NCBI GenBank assembly: GCA_043822885.1
Contig: JBDRBI010000142.1
Location: 1 to 13,703 of the forward strand
Length of the DNA: 13,703 nt
Reading direction: 5' to 3'
Source: Aadella sp043822885
GTDB lineage: Bacteria; Omnitrophota; Gorgyraeia; Tantalellales; Tantalellaceae
This document shows, one piece after another, positions 5,702-12,521 of this stretch (positions within the stretch are counted from its first letter, which is position 1; each line of letters starts with the position of its first letter). The translations under genes and the position numbers were made by a program. The notes beneath the pieces were generated by a model. It was not told the DNA's origin. It saw only the letters and a program-made list of their open reading frames with translations, and did no database searches.

Positions 5702-6199
5702 TTAAAAATAGCTTTCCGCGGAATCCTTAAAAGGGGAATGTCTGCTTGGCATTATTACTTTGAAGGTTTCACCGCTAATTATCATCTTTGTGAGTTCTTT
5801 GTCTCCGTCTCTCCAGTCTCCCGAAGTAAGAAAAAAATCGTAATCCTTCCCTCTTTTTCTTATGGTGCTGATATCATATGCTTTAAAAGGTAACATTCGA
5901 AAATCAAATTTCGCATTCTCAAAAGTATAATCATTTTTACTGTCTTCGTCTAAAAGATCATACATCGCCTTGTAATCGCCTATTTTCCAGGAATGAAGGA
6001 ACATTCCGACCACTGAAGACCCTTGAGGACAGATCTCGGACTCCTCCCCCCCCCCTCCGATAGCAAAACCTACCGTCATAGGCCCTCCATCCGAGGATAC
6101 TACGCCTTCTCCGGCAAATACGGTCCCAGATACCATAGAGATCATAAGAACAAATACGAACGTGTTTTTTATATATTGTTTTTTGTTGTTTTTCTTCAT
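5702..6199 (-). CDS. Secreted protein of unknown function with G10 tract
   Basis: I do not recognise this 165-residue protein. It has a clear signal peptide: a basic start MKKNNKKQYIKN, a hydrophobic core to about residue 26, and a likely cleavage after TVFA (29). The mature part begins with a Gly-rich stretch, including GGGGEE encoded by ten consecutive G (complement of 6046-6055). It continues with a helical-looking segment VVGMFLHSWKIGDYKAMYDLL and a beta-rich end. The helix followed by a strand-rich part is reminiscent of small NTF2-like export-associated domains, but that is only a guess. The start at ATG 6197-6199 overlaps the cupin stop in an ATGA, and a longer frame upstream without that coupling is less likely. 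Only one cysteine (C57) remains in the mature protein. Confidence 0.75.
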   Translation of the reverse strand: MKKNNKKQYIKNTFVFVLMISMVSGTVFAGEGVVSSDGGPMTVGFAIGGGGEESEICPQGSSVVGMFLHSWKIGDYKAMYDLLDEDSKNDYTFENAKFDFRMLPFKAYDISTIRKRGKDYDFFLTSGDWRDGDKELTKMIISGETFKVIMPSRHSPFKDSAESYF

Positions 6200-6471
6200 C
6201 CCATTTTGTAATGTTTTTTTATAGGTTCTTTGATCTGCCATTTACATATGAGATCTTCCTGAAAAGTTACCAGATCTCCCGGACCGAACTCTATTTTTTC
6301 TTTTCCGTCATCCGAGGTGACGACAGCATTCCCTTCTATGATATAACATGTTTCCTTTTCTCCGTAGCTCCAATCAAACAGAGAAATTTCCTTCTCCCAT
6401 ATGGGCCATGATCTTATTCCCATTTCATCTATTTTCGTGTTGTCAATTTTTTCCGCCTTCATTCTGCTCAT
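6196..6471 (-). CDS. Small cupin-domain protein (cupin_3-like)
   Basis: A 91-residue single cupin. The segment ETCYIIEGNAVVTSDDG followed by IEFGPGDLVTFQEDLICKW matches the beta-barrel core of the cupin_3 (DUF861/EutQ-like) family. These proteins bind small ligands or metals, and their reactions are mostly unassigned. The usual His-rich metal site is poor here; Glu and Cys (the ETCY segment) take those places. The open frame extends to a TTG at 6489, but the ATG at 6469-6471 has GGGAG six bases upstream and gives a normal N-terminus. It lies 14 bases after dtd and overlaps the next gene by four bases. Confidence 0.8.
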   Translation of the reverse strand: MSRMKAEKIDNTKIDEMGIRSWPIWEKEISLFDWSYGEKETCYIIEGNAVVTSDDGKEKIEFGPGDLVTFQEDLICKWQIKEPIKKHYKMG

Positions 6472-6485
6472 TATTCGCTCCCGGT

Positions 6486-6917
6486 TCAAAGCACAAAAGT
6501 AACGGGTCCATCGTTCACAAGACTCACATCCATATGAACTCCGAAAGTTCCTTCACTGATATTTATACCATATTTTTTCAAAAAATCATTAAATTTTATC
6601 CACAAACGTTTCGCCTTATCCGGATCCGCCGCGTTATCGAATCCGGGTCGATTCCCTTTTTCGGTCCTGGCGCTTAAGGTAAACTGCGGAACACTTAATA
6701 TTTCTCCTTTTGATCCGATAATATCTAGGTTCATCTTTCCGTTTTCATCTTCTATGATCCTCATCTTAACTATCTTTTTTGCCATTCTTCCTATATCCTC
6801 AAGACCGTCATTTTTGTCTATGCCTACAAAAAGAAGAAAGCCTTCGCCTATAGAGGCTGTTTCTTTTCCTTCCACTAGAACAGAAGCACTTTTTACCCTC
6901 TGAATAACTACTTTCAT
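6486..6917 (-). CDS. dtd: D-aminoacyl-tRNA deacylase
   Basis: A 143-residue homodimeric enzyme that hydrolyses D-amino acids (and glycine on tRNA-Ala) from mischarged tRNAs in the cytoplasm. The start MKVVIQRV, the active-site motif SVPQFTL (75-81), GNRPGF (88-93) and the C-terminal NDGPVTF (135-141) with the cross-subunit Gly-Pro are all present. Length equals that of the family. ATG at 6915-6917 is preceded only by a weak GGAAC. It is the first gene of the dtd-cupin-secreted protein-pfk run; the 383-base region before it carries repeats and no clear promoter. Confidence 0.95.
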   Translation of the reverse strand: MKVVIQRVKSASVLVEGKETASIGEGFLLFVGIDKNDGLEDIGRMAKKIVKMRIIEDENGKMNLDIIGSKGEILSVPQFTLSARTEKGNRPGFDNAADPDKAKRLWIKFNDFLKKYGINISEGTFGVHMDVSLVNDGPVTFVL

Positions 6918-6968
6918 ATTCGTTCCGTGTTCTTTAGGTTTTAATGCTTGTCACATCTAAGGCAAAGA

Positions 6969-7100
6969 CGGCGATATTCTGCGCGCCTCATGAAATTTCT
7001 CTGTAAATCTTATGTTTCAGGTGTAGAAAAACAAAGAAGTCTAAATTATTTTTATCCTCTTTCGGCGAGAAATTTCATTCGATACTCGAATATTTCCGCC
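6969..7100. repeat. Imperfect inverted repeat upstream of dtd
   Basis: A perfect 12-bp pair, ATGAAATTTCTC (6990-7001) and GAGAAATTTCAT (7067-7078), is flanked by a weaker outer match, CGGCGATATTC (6969-6979) with GAATATTTCCGCC (7088-7100). The inner part does not pair well. It resembles the large palindromes at 9301 and 11135 in size and style but shares no sequence with them. Confidence 0.5.
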
Positions 7101-7148
7101 TTCGGTTTCATTTTTTAATTCTCAACCCGGCAGCTCGTTAATCTTGAT

Positions 7149-7253
7149 CTATCTTCTACCTTCTAGCTTCTATCACTGGTGACTAGGTGACTGGTGACTT
7201 GGTGACCCTTTCTATCCTCTCGCTTCTCGCATCTATCACTGGTGACTTTTCTC
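7149..7253. repeat. Heptanucleotide repeat tract with GGTGAC words
   Basis: Units read CTATCTT/CTACCTT/CTAGCTT/CTATCAC/TGGTGAC (7149-7183). An 8-7-8 stretch TAGGTGAC/TGGTGAC/TTGGTGAC follows to 7206, then CTATCCT/CTCGCTT/CTCGCAT/CTATCAC/TGGTGAC (7212-7246). The CTATCAC-TGGTGAC junction occurs twice. Nothing else is seen in the spacer 7101-7300. Confidence 0.75.
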
Positions 7254-7300
7254 CTCGTCCTGCTATATCTTACTCTCGCTCCATGCCTATATCAATACAA

Positions 7301-8680
7301 TTAAACCGACCGGCACACATCACCCGCGATCTCGGATAATGTCGGATGCGCGTGTATCGTTCCCGCGACATCATCCGCCGTAAGTCCCATTCTTTTGGCC
7401 AGAACAAATTCATGGATAAGTTCTCCGGCTTCAGCTCCCACTATATACACCCCGAGAAATTTCCGCGTCTTTTTATCGACAATGATCTTAATAAATCCCT
7501 CGGGTTGAGAACTGAGCACAGCCTTACCGTTGGCTCTAAAAAAATGTTTCCCCACAAGGATCTCTTTTCCCGAAGAGATCGCTTCCGTTTCGGTCTGACC
7601 AATGCCGGCAGCTTGAGGTTCTGTATACACCACGTTTGGCACTGAAGAAAGATCGATCTTTTCCGATCTCACTCCCGATGCCCGTATAGCGGCCGCGCGT
7701 CCCTCACTCGAAGCCAGATGAGCGAGCATCGGGCTTCTGGTAACATCACCCGCCGCGAAAATATTTTTAATATTTGTTTCTACATCCGCCGAAACTTCTA
7801 TAAACCCGTCTTTGTCTGTTTTTATCCCTATCTCTTCGAGCCCCAGGCCCGTTGTGTTAGGTTTTCTTCCCACCGATACAAGCACTTTTTCATATTTAAC
7901 ACTTTCGGTCTTTCCATCTCTCTCTATATCAACATCTATACCATCTTCTTTAACTTCGGCCCTTTTCAAAAATGCGGAGGTAAATATTTTTATACCTTTC
8001 TTCTTTAATTCCGTTTCGATAGTTCTGGATATTTCCTGATCAAAAGAAGGAATAAGCCTTTCTTCCTTTTCTAAGACAGAAACGTCAGAACCCACGGTGC
8101 TTAAGTATACCGCGAATTCCACGCCTATCGCTCCTCCCCCGATTATCAAGATATTTTTCGGGACATCTTTTGAGAAAATAATGTCTGAACTCGACAAAAC
8201 CCTTTTTCCGTCAAAAGGAAGTTCCTTTAGTCCCCGGGGAGAAGATCCCGTCGCTATAAGTATTTTTGACGCTTCTACATCCCGGGTCCCTCCGGACGGC
8301 GAGGCAACTCTTATTACATCTTTTTTTTCAAATTTTGCGTCACCAACGATCAAAGTAATACCATGTTTTTTAAATAAGAACGCTACACCTTTACGCAAGA
8401 TCTCCGAGGACTTTCGGGCTTTTTCGGCAAAACTTGCCGTATCGGCTTTTACATCCTTGATCTTTAAAAGATCCGCTTCTCTTACAAGCAGCTCAAAAAT
8501 TTTAGCGCTATTAAACAGGGACTTGGCCGGAATACATCCTTCGTTCAGGCATACACCTCCCAGCCTATCCTCGCCTTTTTCTATAACAACGGTTTTTAAT
8601 CCTTTTTCAGCGGCTTTTATCGCGGAGACATATCCTGCAGGTCCCGCTCCGATAACCGCGTAATCATATTTCGTTATCAT
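7301..8680 (-). CDS. lpdA: Dihydrolipoamide dehydrogenase (E3)
   Basis: A 459-residue flavoprotein disulfide reductase. The N-terminal FAD motif is GAGPAG (11-16), the redox-active disulfide is GGVCLNEGCIPAKS (C44, C49), and the NAD motif is IIGGGAIGVEFA in the middle. A second FAD segment is FAAGDVTRSPMLAH, and the C-terminal catalytic dyad lies in HAHPTLSE (H445, E450). All residues of a working lipoamide dehydrogenase are present. It would reoxidise the lipoyl arm of pyruvate, 2-oxo acid or glycine-cleavage complexes, but no such partner gene is in the window, so the complex served is unknown. ATG at 8678-8680 has AGAGGAGAT just upstream. It follows the adenosyltransferase gene by 39 bases and is probably in one operon with it. 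Confidence 0.94.
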   Translation of the reverse strand: MITKYDYAVIGAGPAGYVSAIKAAEKGLKTVVIEKGEDRLGGVCLNEGCIPAKSLFNSAKIFELLVREADLLKIKDVKADTASFAEKARKSSEILRKGVAFLFKKHGITLIVGDAKFEKKDVIRVASPSGGTRDVEASKILIATGSSPRGLKELPFDGKRVLSSSDIIFSKDVPKNILIIGGGAIGVEFAVYLSTVGSDVSVLEKEERLIPSFDQEISRTIETELKKKGIKIFTSAFLKRAEVKEDGIDVDIERDGKTESVKYEKVLVSVGRKPNTTGLGLEEIGIKTDKDGFIEVSADVETNIKNIFAAGDVTRSPMLAHLASSEGRAAAIRASGVRSEKIDLSSVPNVVYTEPQAAGIGQTETEAISSGKEILVGKHFFRANGKAVLSSQPEGFIKIIVDKKTRKFLGVYIVGAEAGELIHEFVLAKRMGLTADDVAGTIHAHPTLSEIAGDVCRSV

Positions 8681-8719
8681 GTATCTCCTCTTGTTTCGAA
8701 TTCCGCCACTTTTCCGCCA

Positions 8720-9229
8720 TTATGGATATTTTCTCGCCAATAGGAACAATACATCCGAAATACAATTCATATAGGTGAGTATGTTCCTGTTAAAAAATTT
8801 ATCGTTTTGGAGAAGGCTTACTACACTTCTTTCCGCGCGCCTGGCAACAGCGCGGTTGACATCAAAAAAGGCGGAGAGCTCTCCCGTGCCGGGGAGATAA
8901 AATCCGCCTTTTATCTTTATCTTCTTTTCGAGGTCAGATACGGTTTTCTTTATCCGGTCAACCCGGGTCTTTCCTAAAAGTATGCCGCTCTTCTTTTTCT
9001 TATCTATCGACCCCGCGATCTCCGAGGCTATTACGAAGATATCCTTCTGCAGACCTTCAATCAGATCTTTATTAATTCCGGATCTTAACTTACTTTTTAA
9101 AAGACCCAAAAAACTCATAAGTTCATCCAGGTCTCCAAGAGCACGGATCTCGGAGCTATCCTTCTCGATGATCTTATGGAACGGAAGATCCGTAAAACCC
9201 CCGTCTCCTTTCCCCGATCGTACGCTCAT
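8720..9229 (-). CDS. PduO-type cob(I)alamin adenosyltransferase
   Basis: A 169-residue all-helical enzyme of the PduO/MMAB family, which transfers adenosyl from ATP to cob(I)alamin to make coenzyme B12. Visible landmarks are the N-terminal ATP loop SGKGDGGFTDL (5-15), IRALGDLDELMSFLG (28-42), YLPGTGELSAFF (111-122), the signature NRAVARRAERSVV (125-137) and LTYMNCISDVLFLLAR (151-166). The Arg pair and the Asn of the last motif are kept. The family's DELNS is DELMS here, and the N-terminal loop departs from the usual TKTGD. Length is near the short end of the family. ATG at 9227-9229 follows GGAGGAGGAG. It points to use of adenosylcobalamin somewhere in the genome. Confidence 0.85.
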   Translation of the reverse strand: MSVRSGKGDGGFTDLPFHKIIEKDSSEIRALGDLDELMSFLGLLKSKLRSGINKDLIEGLQKDIFVIASEIAGSIDKKKKSGILLGKTRVDRIKKTVSDLEKKIKIKGGFYLPGTGELSAFFDVNRAVARRAERSVVSLLQNDKFFNRNILTYMNCISDVLFLLARKYP

Positions 9230-9300
9230 TTCTCCCCTTCTCCTCCTCCGTCATCACCAGAAACGGTATAAGCTGATCTTCTCGCGTGCGCCATACACAT

Positions 9301-9482
9301 GCTAAAACTATATACCTTCATTCACAGCGGTATTTTTCAACGTATTTTTCTAACTTTTTAAGGGGTGTAAAATAAACTCGTCCGCCTTAGGCGGACTCAA
9401 ACAGTATTTTACACTCTTTCCCTTAAAAAATTATAAAAATACTAAAATACCGCAACTGTTCATTCCGGCATACAGTTTTAGC
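9301..9482. repeat. Large intergenic palindrome, copy A
   Basis: A long imperfect inverted repeat. It starts GCTAAAACT (9301-9309), ends AGTTTTAGC (9474-9482) and centres on GTCCGCC-TTA-GGCGGAC (9380-9396). In between, ACTTTTTAAGGGGTGTAAAATA on the left pairs with TATTTTACAC...CCCTTAAAAAATTATAAA on the right, and GCGGTATTTT with AAAATACCGC. It shares its core with copy B. It is non-coding and lies between bioD and the adenosyltransferase gene. Confidence 0.8.
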
Positions 9483-9523
9483 TATACCCAGATAACCCGT
9501 ATCAATTAACTCATCAGTCATTC

Positions 9524-9579
9524 ACTACGAACCATGAACTATCAACTATGAACTCTCTACTTTCTCGCTTCTAACCTCT
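9524..9579. repeat. Heptanucleotide repeat tract, eight units
   Basis: Eight successive 7-nt units without slippage: ACTACGA/ACCATGA/ACTATCA/ACTATGA/ACTCTCT/ACTTTCT/CGCTTCT/AACCTCT. The first half repeats the word at 1853-1880 and the second half the word at 7149-7253 and, inverted, at 1803-1830, so one tract switches word family while keeping phase. Confidence 0.8.
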
Positions 9580-9590
9580 CTCTTTTCGGA

Positions 9591-9654
9591 CTCGGACAGC
9601 ATTTAACAATGTTCCCCTAAAAAGTTATAAAAAAAGCTAAAATCGCGATACGCT
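9591..9654. repeat. Single right arm of the palindrome family
   Basis: Almost identical to 11243-11306 of copy B: CAGCATTTAACAAT, TTCCCCTAAAAAGTTATAAA, AAAAGCTAAAAT and CGCTC are shared with only a few substitutions. No left arm is adjacent. It begins 13 bases after the bioD stop on the transcribed strand. Confidence 0.75.
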
Positions 9655-9667
9655 CCAATATTCACTT

Positions 9668-10363
9668 CTAACATAACTTGTCTAATATACTTTCACCTAT
9701 CGAAAAAAAGTCGCGGTACAATTCATTTTTATCCGCATTGAATTTTAATTCCCCCAGCACATTCACTCCGGATAATCTTTTTATGGTCTCTTTATTGTTT
9801 TCTAATATTGTTTCATCTTCATTCTTAGACAACCGGTTGAATACTATTCCGATAATTTTCATCTGTCTGCTTTGAAGGGCTTCTACCGTGAGAAGGGTCT
9901 GGTTTATCGCCCCCAGCCTGTTTTCCGCCACGATTATGACGGGAAGCTCTAGTTTTTGAGCTATATCGCCTATCATTTCCTTATCATTTATAGGAACTAA
10001 TACCCCTCCGCTTCCTTCTACTATTACACAGTCAAACTCTTGCCGGAGCTTCTTGAATATATCCGTGATCTTTTCCGAAGAAATAGTCTTCTCCTCAAGA
10101 GAGGCGGCAAGGTGAGGTGATGCCGGAAATTTGAAGACATACGGAGCCATTTCATCAAGATGCTCCCTGAGAAGCATGTCCCCATCCTCGATAAAACTCA
10201 TATGTGTAAGTAAGTCTTCCGGCGGGTAAGCGCTTCCTGTCTGCACCCATTTCTGGGTAATGCTCTTAAAACCGTTTTCACAAAGAAACCGCAAAAGAAG
10301 GCCCGAAACTACGGTCTTTCCGACGCCGGTATCGGTCCCCGTTACAAAAACAGCTTTCTTCAT
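9668..10363 (-). CDS. bioD: Dethiobiotin synthetase
   Basis: A 231-residue ATP-dependent carboxylase that closes the ureido ring of dethiobiotin from 7,8-diaminopelargonate and CO2. The P-loop is GTDTGVGKT (9-17), the substrate lysine motif is QKWVQTG (K38; W replaces the common Pro) and the metal/ATP motif is VEGSGGVLVPI (E116). The length is typical. The open frame extends to a TTG at 10378, but the ATG at 10361-10363 overlaps the bioC stop in a classic ATGA and gives the usual MKKAVFVTGT start. It is the last gene of the biotin operon; a single palindrome arm lies just beyond its stop. Confidence 0.93.
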   Translation of the reverse strand: MKKAVFVTGTDTGVGKTVVSGLLLRFLCENGFKSITQKWVQTGSAYPPEDLLTHMSFIEDGDMLLREHLDEMAPYVFKFPASPHLAASLEEKTISSEKITDIFKKLRQEFDCVIVEGSGGVLVPINDKEMIGDIAQKLELPVIIVAENRLGAINQTLLTVEALQSRQMKIIGIVFNRLSKNEDETILENNKETIKRLSGVNVLGELKFNADKNELYRDFFSIGESILDKLC

Positions 10364-11124
10364 TTTTCTGCCCTGCAAAAATATATGTGATGCGTCGCGC
10401 GTATTCCTTTGAATTTTTCAATATACGCTTTCTCTATCTCTTTTATAGCGTATTGTCCGAGAAAAATATCTCTTGCTAACCCTTCTCCACGCGTTCCGCT
10501 GTGCTTGATGTCCCGCAGAAAATCCAATAAAGAAATAAAATCCGCCGTGAAATGTTTTTCTTCTATCTTGACTTTTGAAAAATGTCTTTTTACAATTTTT
10601 TTTACAGTTTCAAACGCCAAAAAACTTTTTGAGGTAAGGGGCAGATATCTTCCAAAATGATCAGAAAGGACCTCGCCTAGTTCATTAAACGTCTCTGGTC
10701 CATACATAGAGAAACACAAACTGCCTTCGTCTGTAATGGCTTCTTTCAATCCTGCAAGAGATCTATCCAGGTCTTCGAACCATTGAAAAGTAGCATTAGA
10801 GGTAATAAGATCAAACTTTTTTTCTCGAGAGATCTCTTCTCCATCAAATACCATGAATTGTGTAGTGCTATCTTTTCCCTTTCGATGCGCTACTTTTATC
10901 ATCTCTTCCGATATGTCCACGGCATCTATCTGAGCTTCCTTATTGGTCCCCCTTAAAGCTCTGGTGTAAAACCCCGTACCACATCCTATTTCCAGGATAT
11001 TCGAAAAACTATCCCCTTCTAAAAGTTCTATCAACTGCTGCGCGCATTTTCTCTGTACAGCCGCGTAGTCATCATAAACCCCGGCATTTCTAGAAAAATT
11101 ATGTTTTATAAGTCTCTTATCCAT
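10360..11124 (-). CDS. bioC: Malonyl-ACP O-methyltransferase
   Basis: A 254-residue class I SAM methyltransferase that masks the free carboxylate of malonyl-ACP so that fatty acid synthesis can build the pimeloyl chain of biotin. The N-terminal NFSRNAGVYDDYAAVQ is the BioC signature. The SAM loop is ILEIGCGTGFYT (43-54) with the acidic VDISEEM (69-75), and SNATFQWF (109-116) is the family's post-II motif. The start has GAGGGG directly upstream. It is separated from bioF by 245 bases that contain a large palindrome, unlike the tight junctions elsewhere in the operon. The enzyme implies a BioH-type esterase elsewhere in the genome. Confidence 0.93.
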   Translation of the reverse strand: MDKRLIKHNFSRNAGVYDDYAAVQRKCAQQLIELLEGDSFSNILEIGCGTGFYTRALRGTNKEAQIDAVDISEEMIKVAHRKGKDSTTQFMVFDGEEISREKKFDLITSNATFQWFEDLDRSLAGLKEAITDEGSLCFSMYGPETFNELGEVLSDHFGRYLPLTSKSFLAFETVKKIVKRHFSKVKIEEKHFTADFISLLDFLRDIKHSGTRGEGLARDIFLGQYAIKEIEKAYIEKFKGIRATHHIYFCRAEK

Positions 11125-11134
11125 TTCCCCTCAA

Positions 11135-11325
11135 TGGAACAAGCGGATCTTTTCGCTTGTGCGCAATTTCTTAACGCTTTTTTTCTATCTTTTTAGGGGT
11201 GTTAAATGAACTCGCCCTCACTCGTTTTTATGGGTGTTCGGGCTCAAACAGCATTTAACAATATTCCCCTAAAAAGTTATAAAAAAAGCTAAAATTGCGA
11301 TGCGCTCAAATACCCCCTTGTTCCA
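11135..11325. repeat. Large intergenic palindrome, copy B, between bioF and bioC
   Basis: Ends are the perfect pair TGGAACAAG (11135-11143) and CTTGTTCCA (11317-11325). Inside, GCGCAATTT faces AAAATTGCGATGCGC, CTTTTTTTCTATCTTTTTAGGGG faces CCCCTAAAAAGTTATAAAAA, and GTTAAATG faces CATTTAAC; the centre lies around 11215-11245. The core matches copy A, while the outer ends and centre differ in sequence yet still pair with each other. Confidence 0.8.
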
Positions 11326-11369
11326 TTTTCATTACACATAACACATTACACAAACACTCTCTTGTTCCT

Positions 11370-12521
11370 TTAATCCTTAAATCGCCCGATAGTCCGCACA
11401 AAATCATCCACTATTTCCCGCGTATGATCACTTGTCAAAGATATCCTTAATCTCTCTTCTCCTTTAGGCACAGTAGGTGGTCTGACCGGCGTTACCCAGT
11501 ATCCGTTCTTTTTCAGAAAATCACTAAGTTTTATGGTCTCTTCATTATTTCCGATCACGATCGGTATGATCTGCGAAGCCCCCCGCACTTTAAACCCGGA
11601 CTTCGTCAATCCTTCGCGTAAGCGCGCCGCGTTCATCAGAAGATCTTCTCTCCTTTGAACCGCTTTTCCCGCGACATCCAGGGCTTTAATGTTCGCGGCA
11701 ATGATAGACGGCGGTAAAGCGGTCGAATATATAAAACTCCGGCATGTATTGACCAGATAATCGCGTATTTCCGTACTTGCAGCGGCATAAGCTCCGAATC
11801 CGCCCAAAGCTTTGCCGAACGTACCCATTATAATATCGACTTCCTTTTCTAATCCCTTTTCTTCGGTTATCCCTCTGCCCTTACTGCCGAAGACCCCTGT
11901 CGCATGAGCTTCATCTACCATCAAAACGCAATCGTACTGTTTTTTCAATTTTGATATCTCCTCAAGAGAGCAGATATCTCCATCCATGCTAAAAACTGTT
12001 TCAGTCACGATAAGCGCGCCATCATATTTACGTCTTTCACTTTTTAAAAGTTTTTCAAGGTGATTCACATCATTGTGCTTGAACCGTATCATCTTTGCCC
12101 CGGAAAGACGTATTCCGTCCACAATGCTGGCGTGATTAAGCCGGTCGGAAAAAACGCAGTCGCTTTTTGTTAAAAGAGCGCTAATGATCCCCACGTTCGC
12201 CTGATATCCCGAATTAAAAATAAGCGCGGCGGGCTTCTTTTTGTATTCCGCTAATTTTTCTTCTAATTCTTCGTGATACGGACTTGTTCCCGTCATTAGA
12301 CGTGATGCCGAAGAACCCAAAACAGGAGATAAGGCCTTGAACGCCGCTTCATGTAAACTCTCTTCCGTTGCAAGGCCTAAATAATCGTTTGACGAAAAAT
12401 TTATATATTCCTTACCTTCCACCAATATCTTTCCGTCTTTCGCATGACATACCGTTTTTATGTCTCTGAATAATCCCTTGGACCTTCTTTCCTCTAAAAA
12501 ACTCCTTATTCGTTGTTCCAT
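11370..12521 (-). CDS. bioF: 8-amino-7-oxononanoate synthase
   Basis: A 383-residue PLP enzyme that joins L-alanine and pimeloyl thioester with loss of CO2. The PLP lysine is K237 in MGTFGKALGG. D203 and H206 sit in VDEAHATG, H130 in LNHAS, and NFSSNDYLGL (41-50) and PVRPPTVPKGEERLRISL near the end are alpha-oxoamine synthase hallmarks. The related 2-amino-3-ketobutyrate ligase is the alternative, but position between bioB and bioC settles it. ATG at 12519-12521 has GAGGAGA upstream and overlaps the bioB stop by 16 bases, implying coupling. Confidence 0.95.
   Translation of the reverse strand: MEQRIRSFLEERRSKGLFRDIKTVCHAKDGKILVEGKEYINFSSNDYLGLATEESLHEAAFKALSPVLGSSASRLMTGTSPYHEELEEKLAEYKKKPAALIFNSGYQANVGIISALLTKSDCVFSDRLNHASIVDGIRLSGAKMIRFKHNDVNHLEKLLKSERRKYDGALIVTETVFSMDGDICSLEEISKLKKQYDCVLMVDEAHATGVFGSKGRGITEEKGLEKEVDIIMGTFGKALGGFGAYAAASTEIRDYLVNTCRSFIYSTALPPSIIAANIKALDVAGKAVQRREDLLMNAARLREGLTKSGFKVRGASQIIPIVIGNNEETIKLSDFLKKNGYWVTPVRPPTVPKGEERLRISLTSDHTREIVDDFVRTIGRFKD

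Noticed and set aside
7149..7253. CRISPR-like array
   Set aside because: Units are 7-8 nt with no separate spacers and no cas genes nearby.
8097..8663. Plus-strand frame of 188 codons
   Set aside because: Antisense shadow of dihydrolipoamide dehydrogenase, whose motifs are complete.
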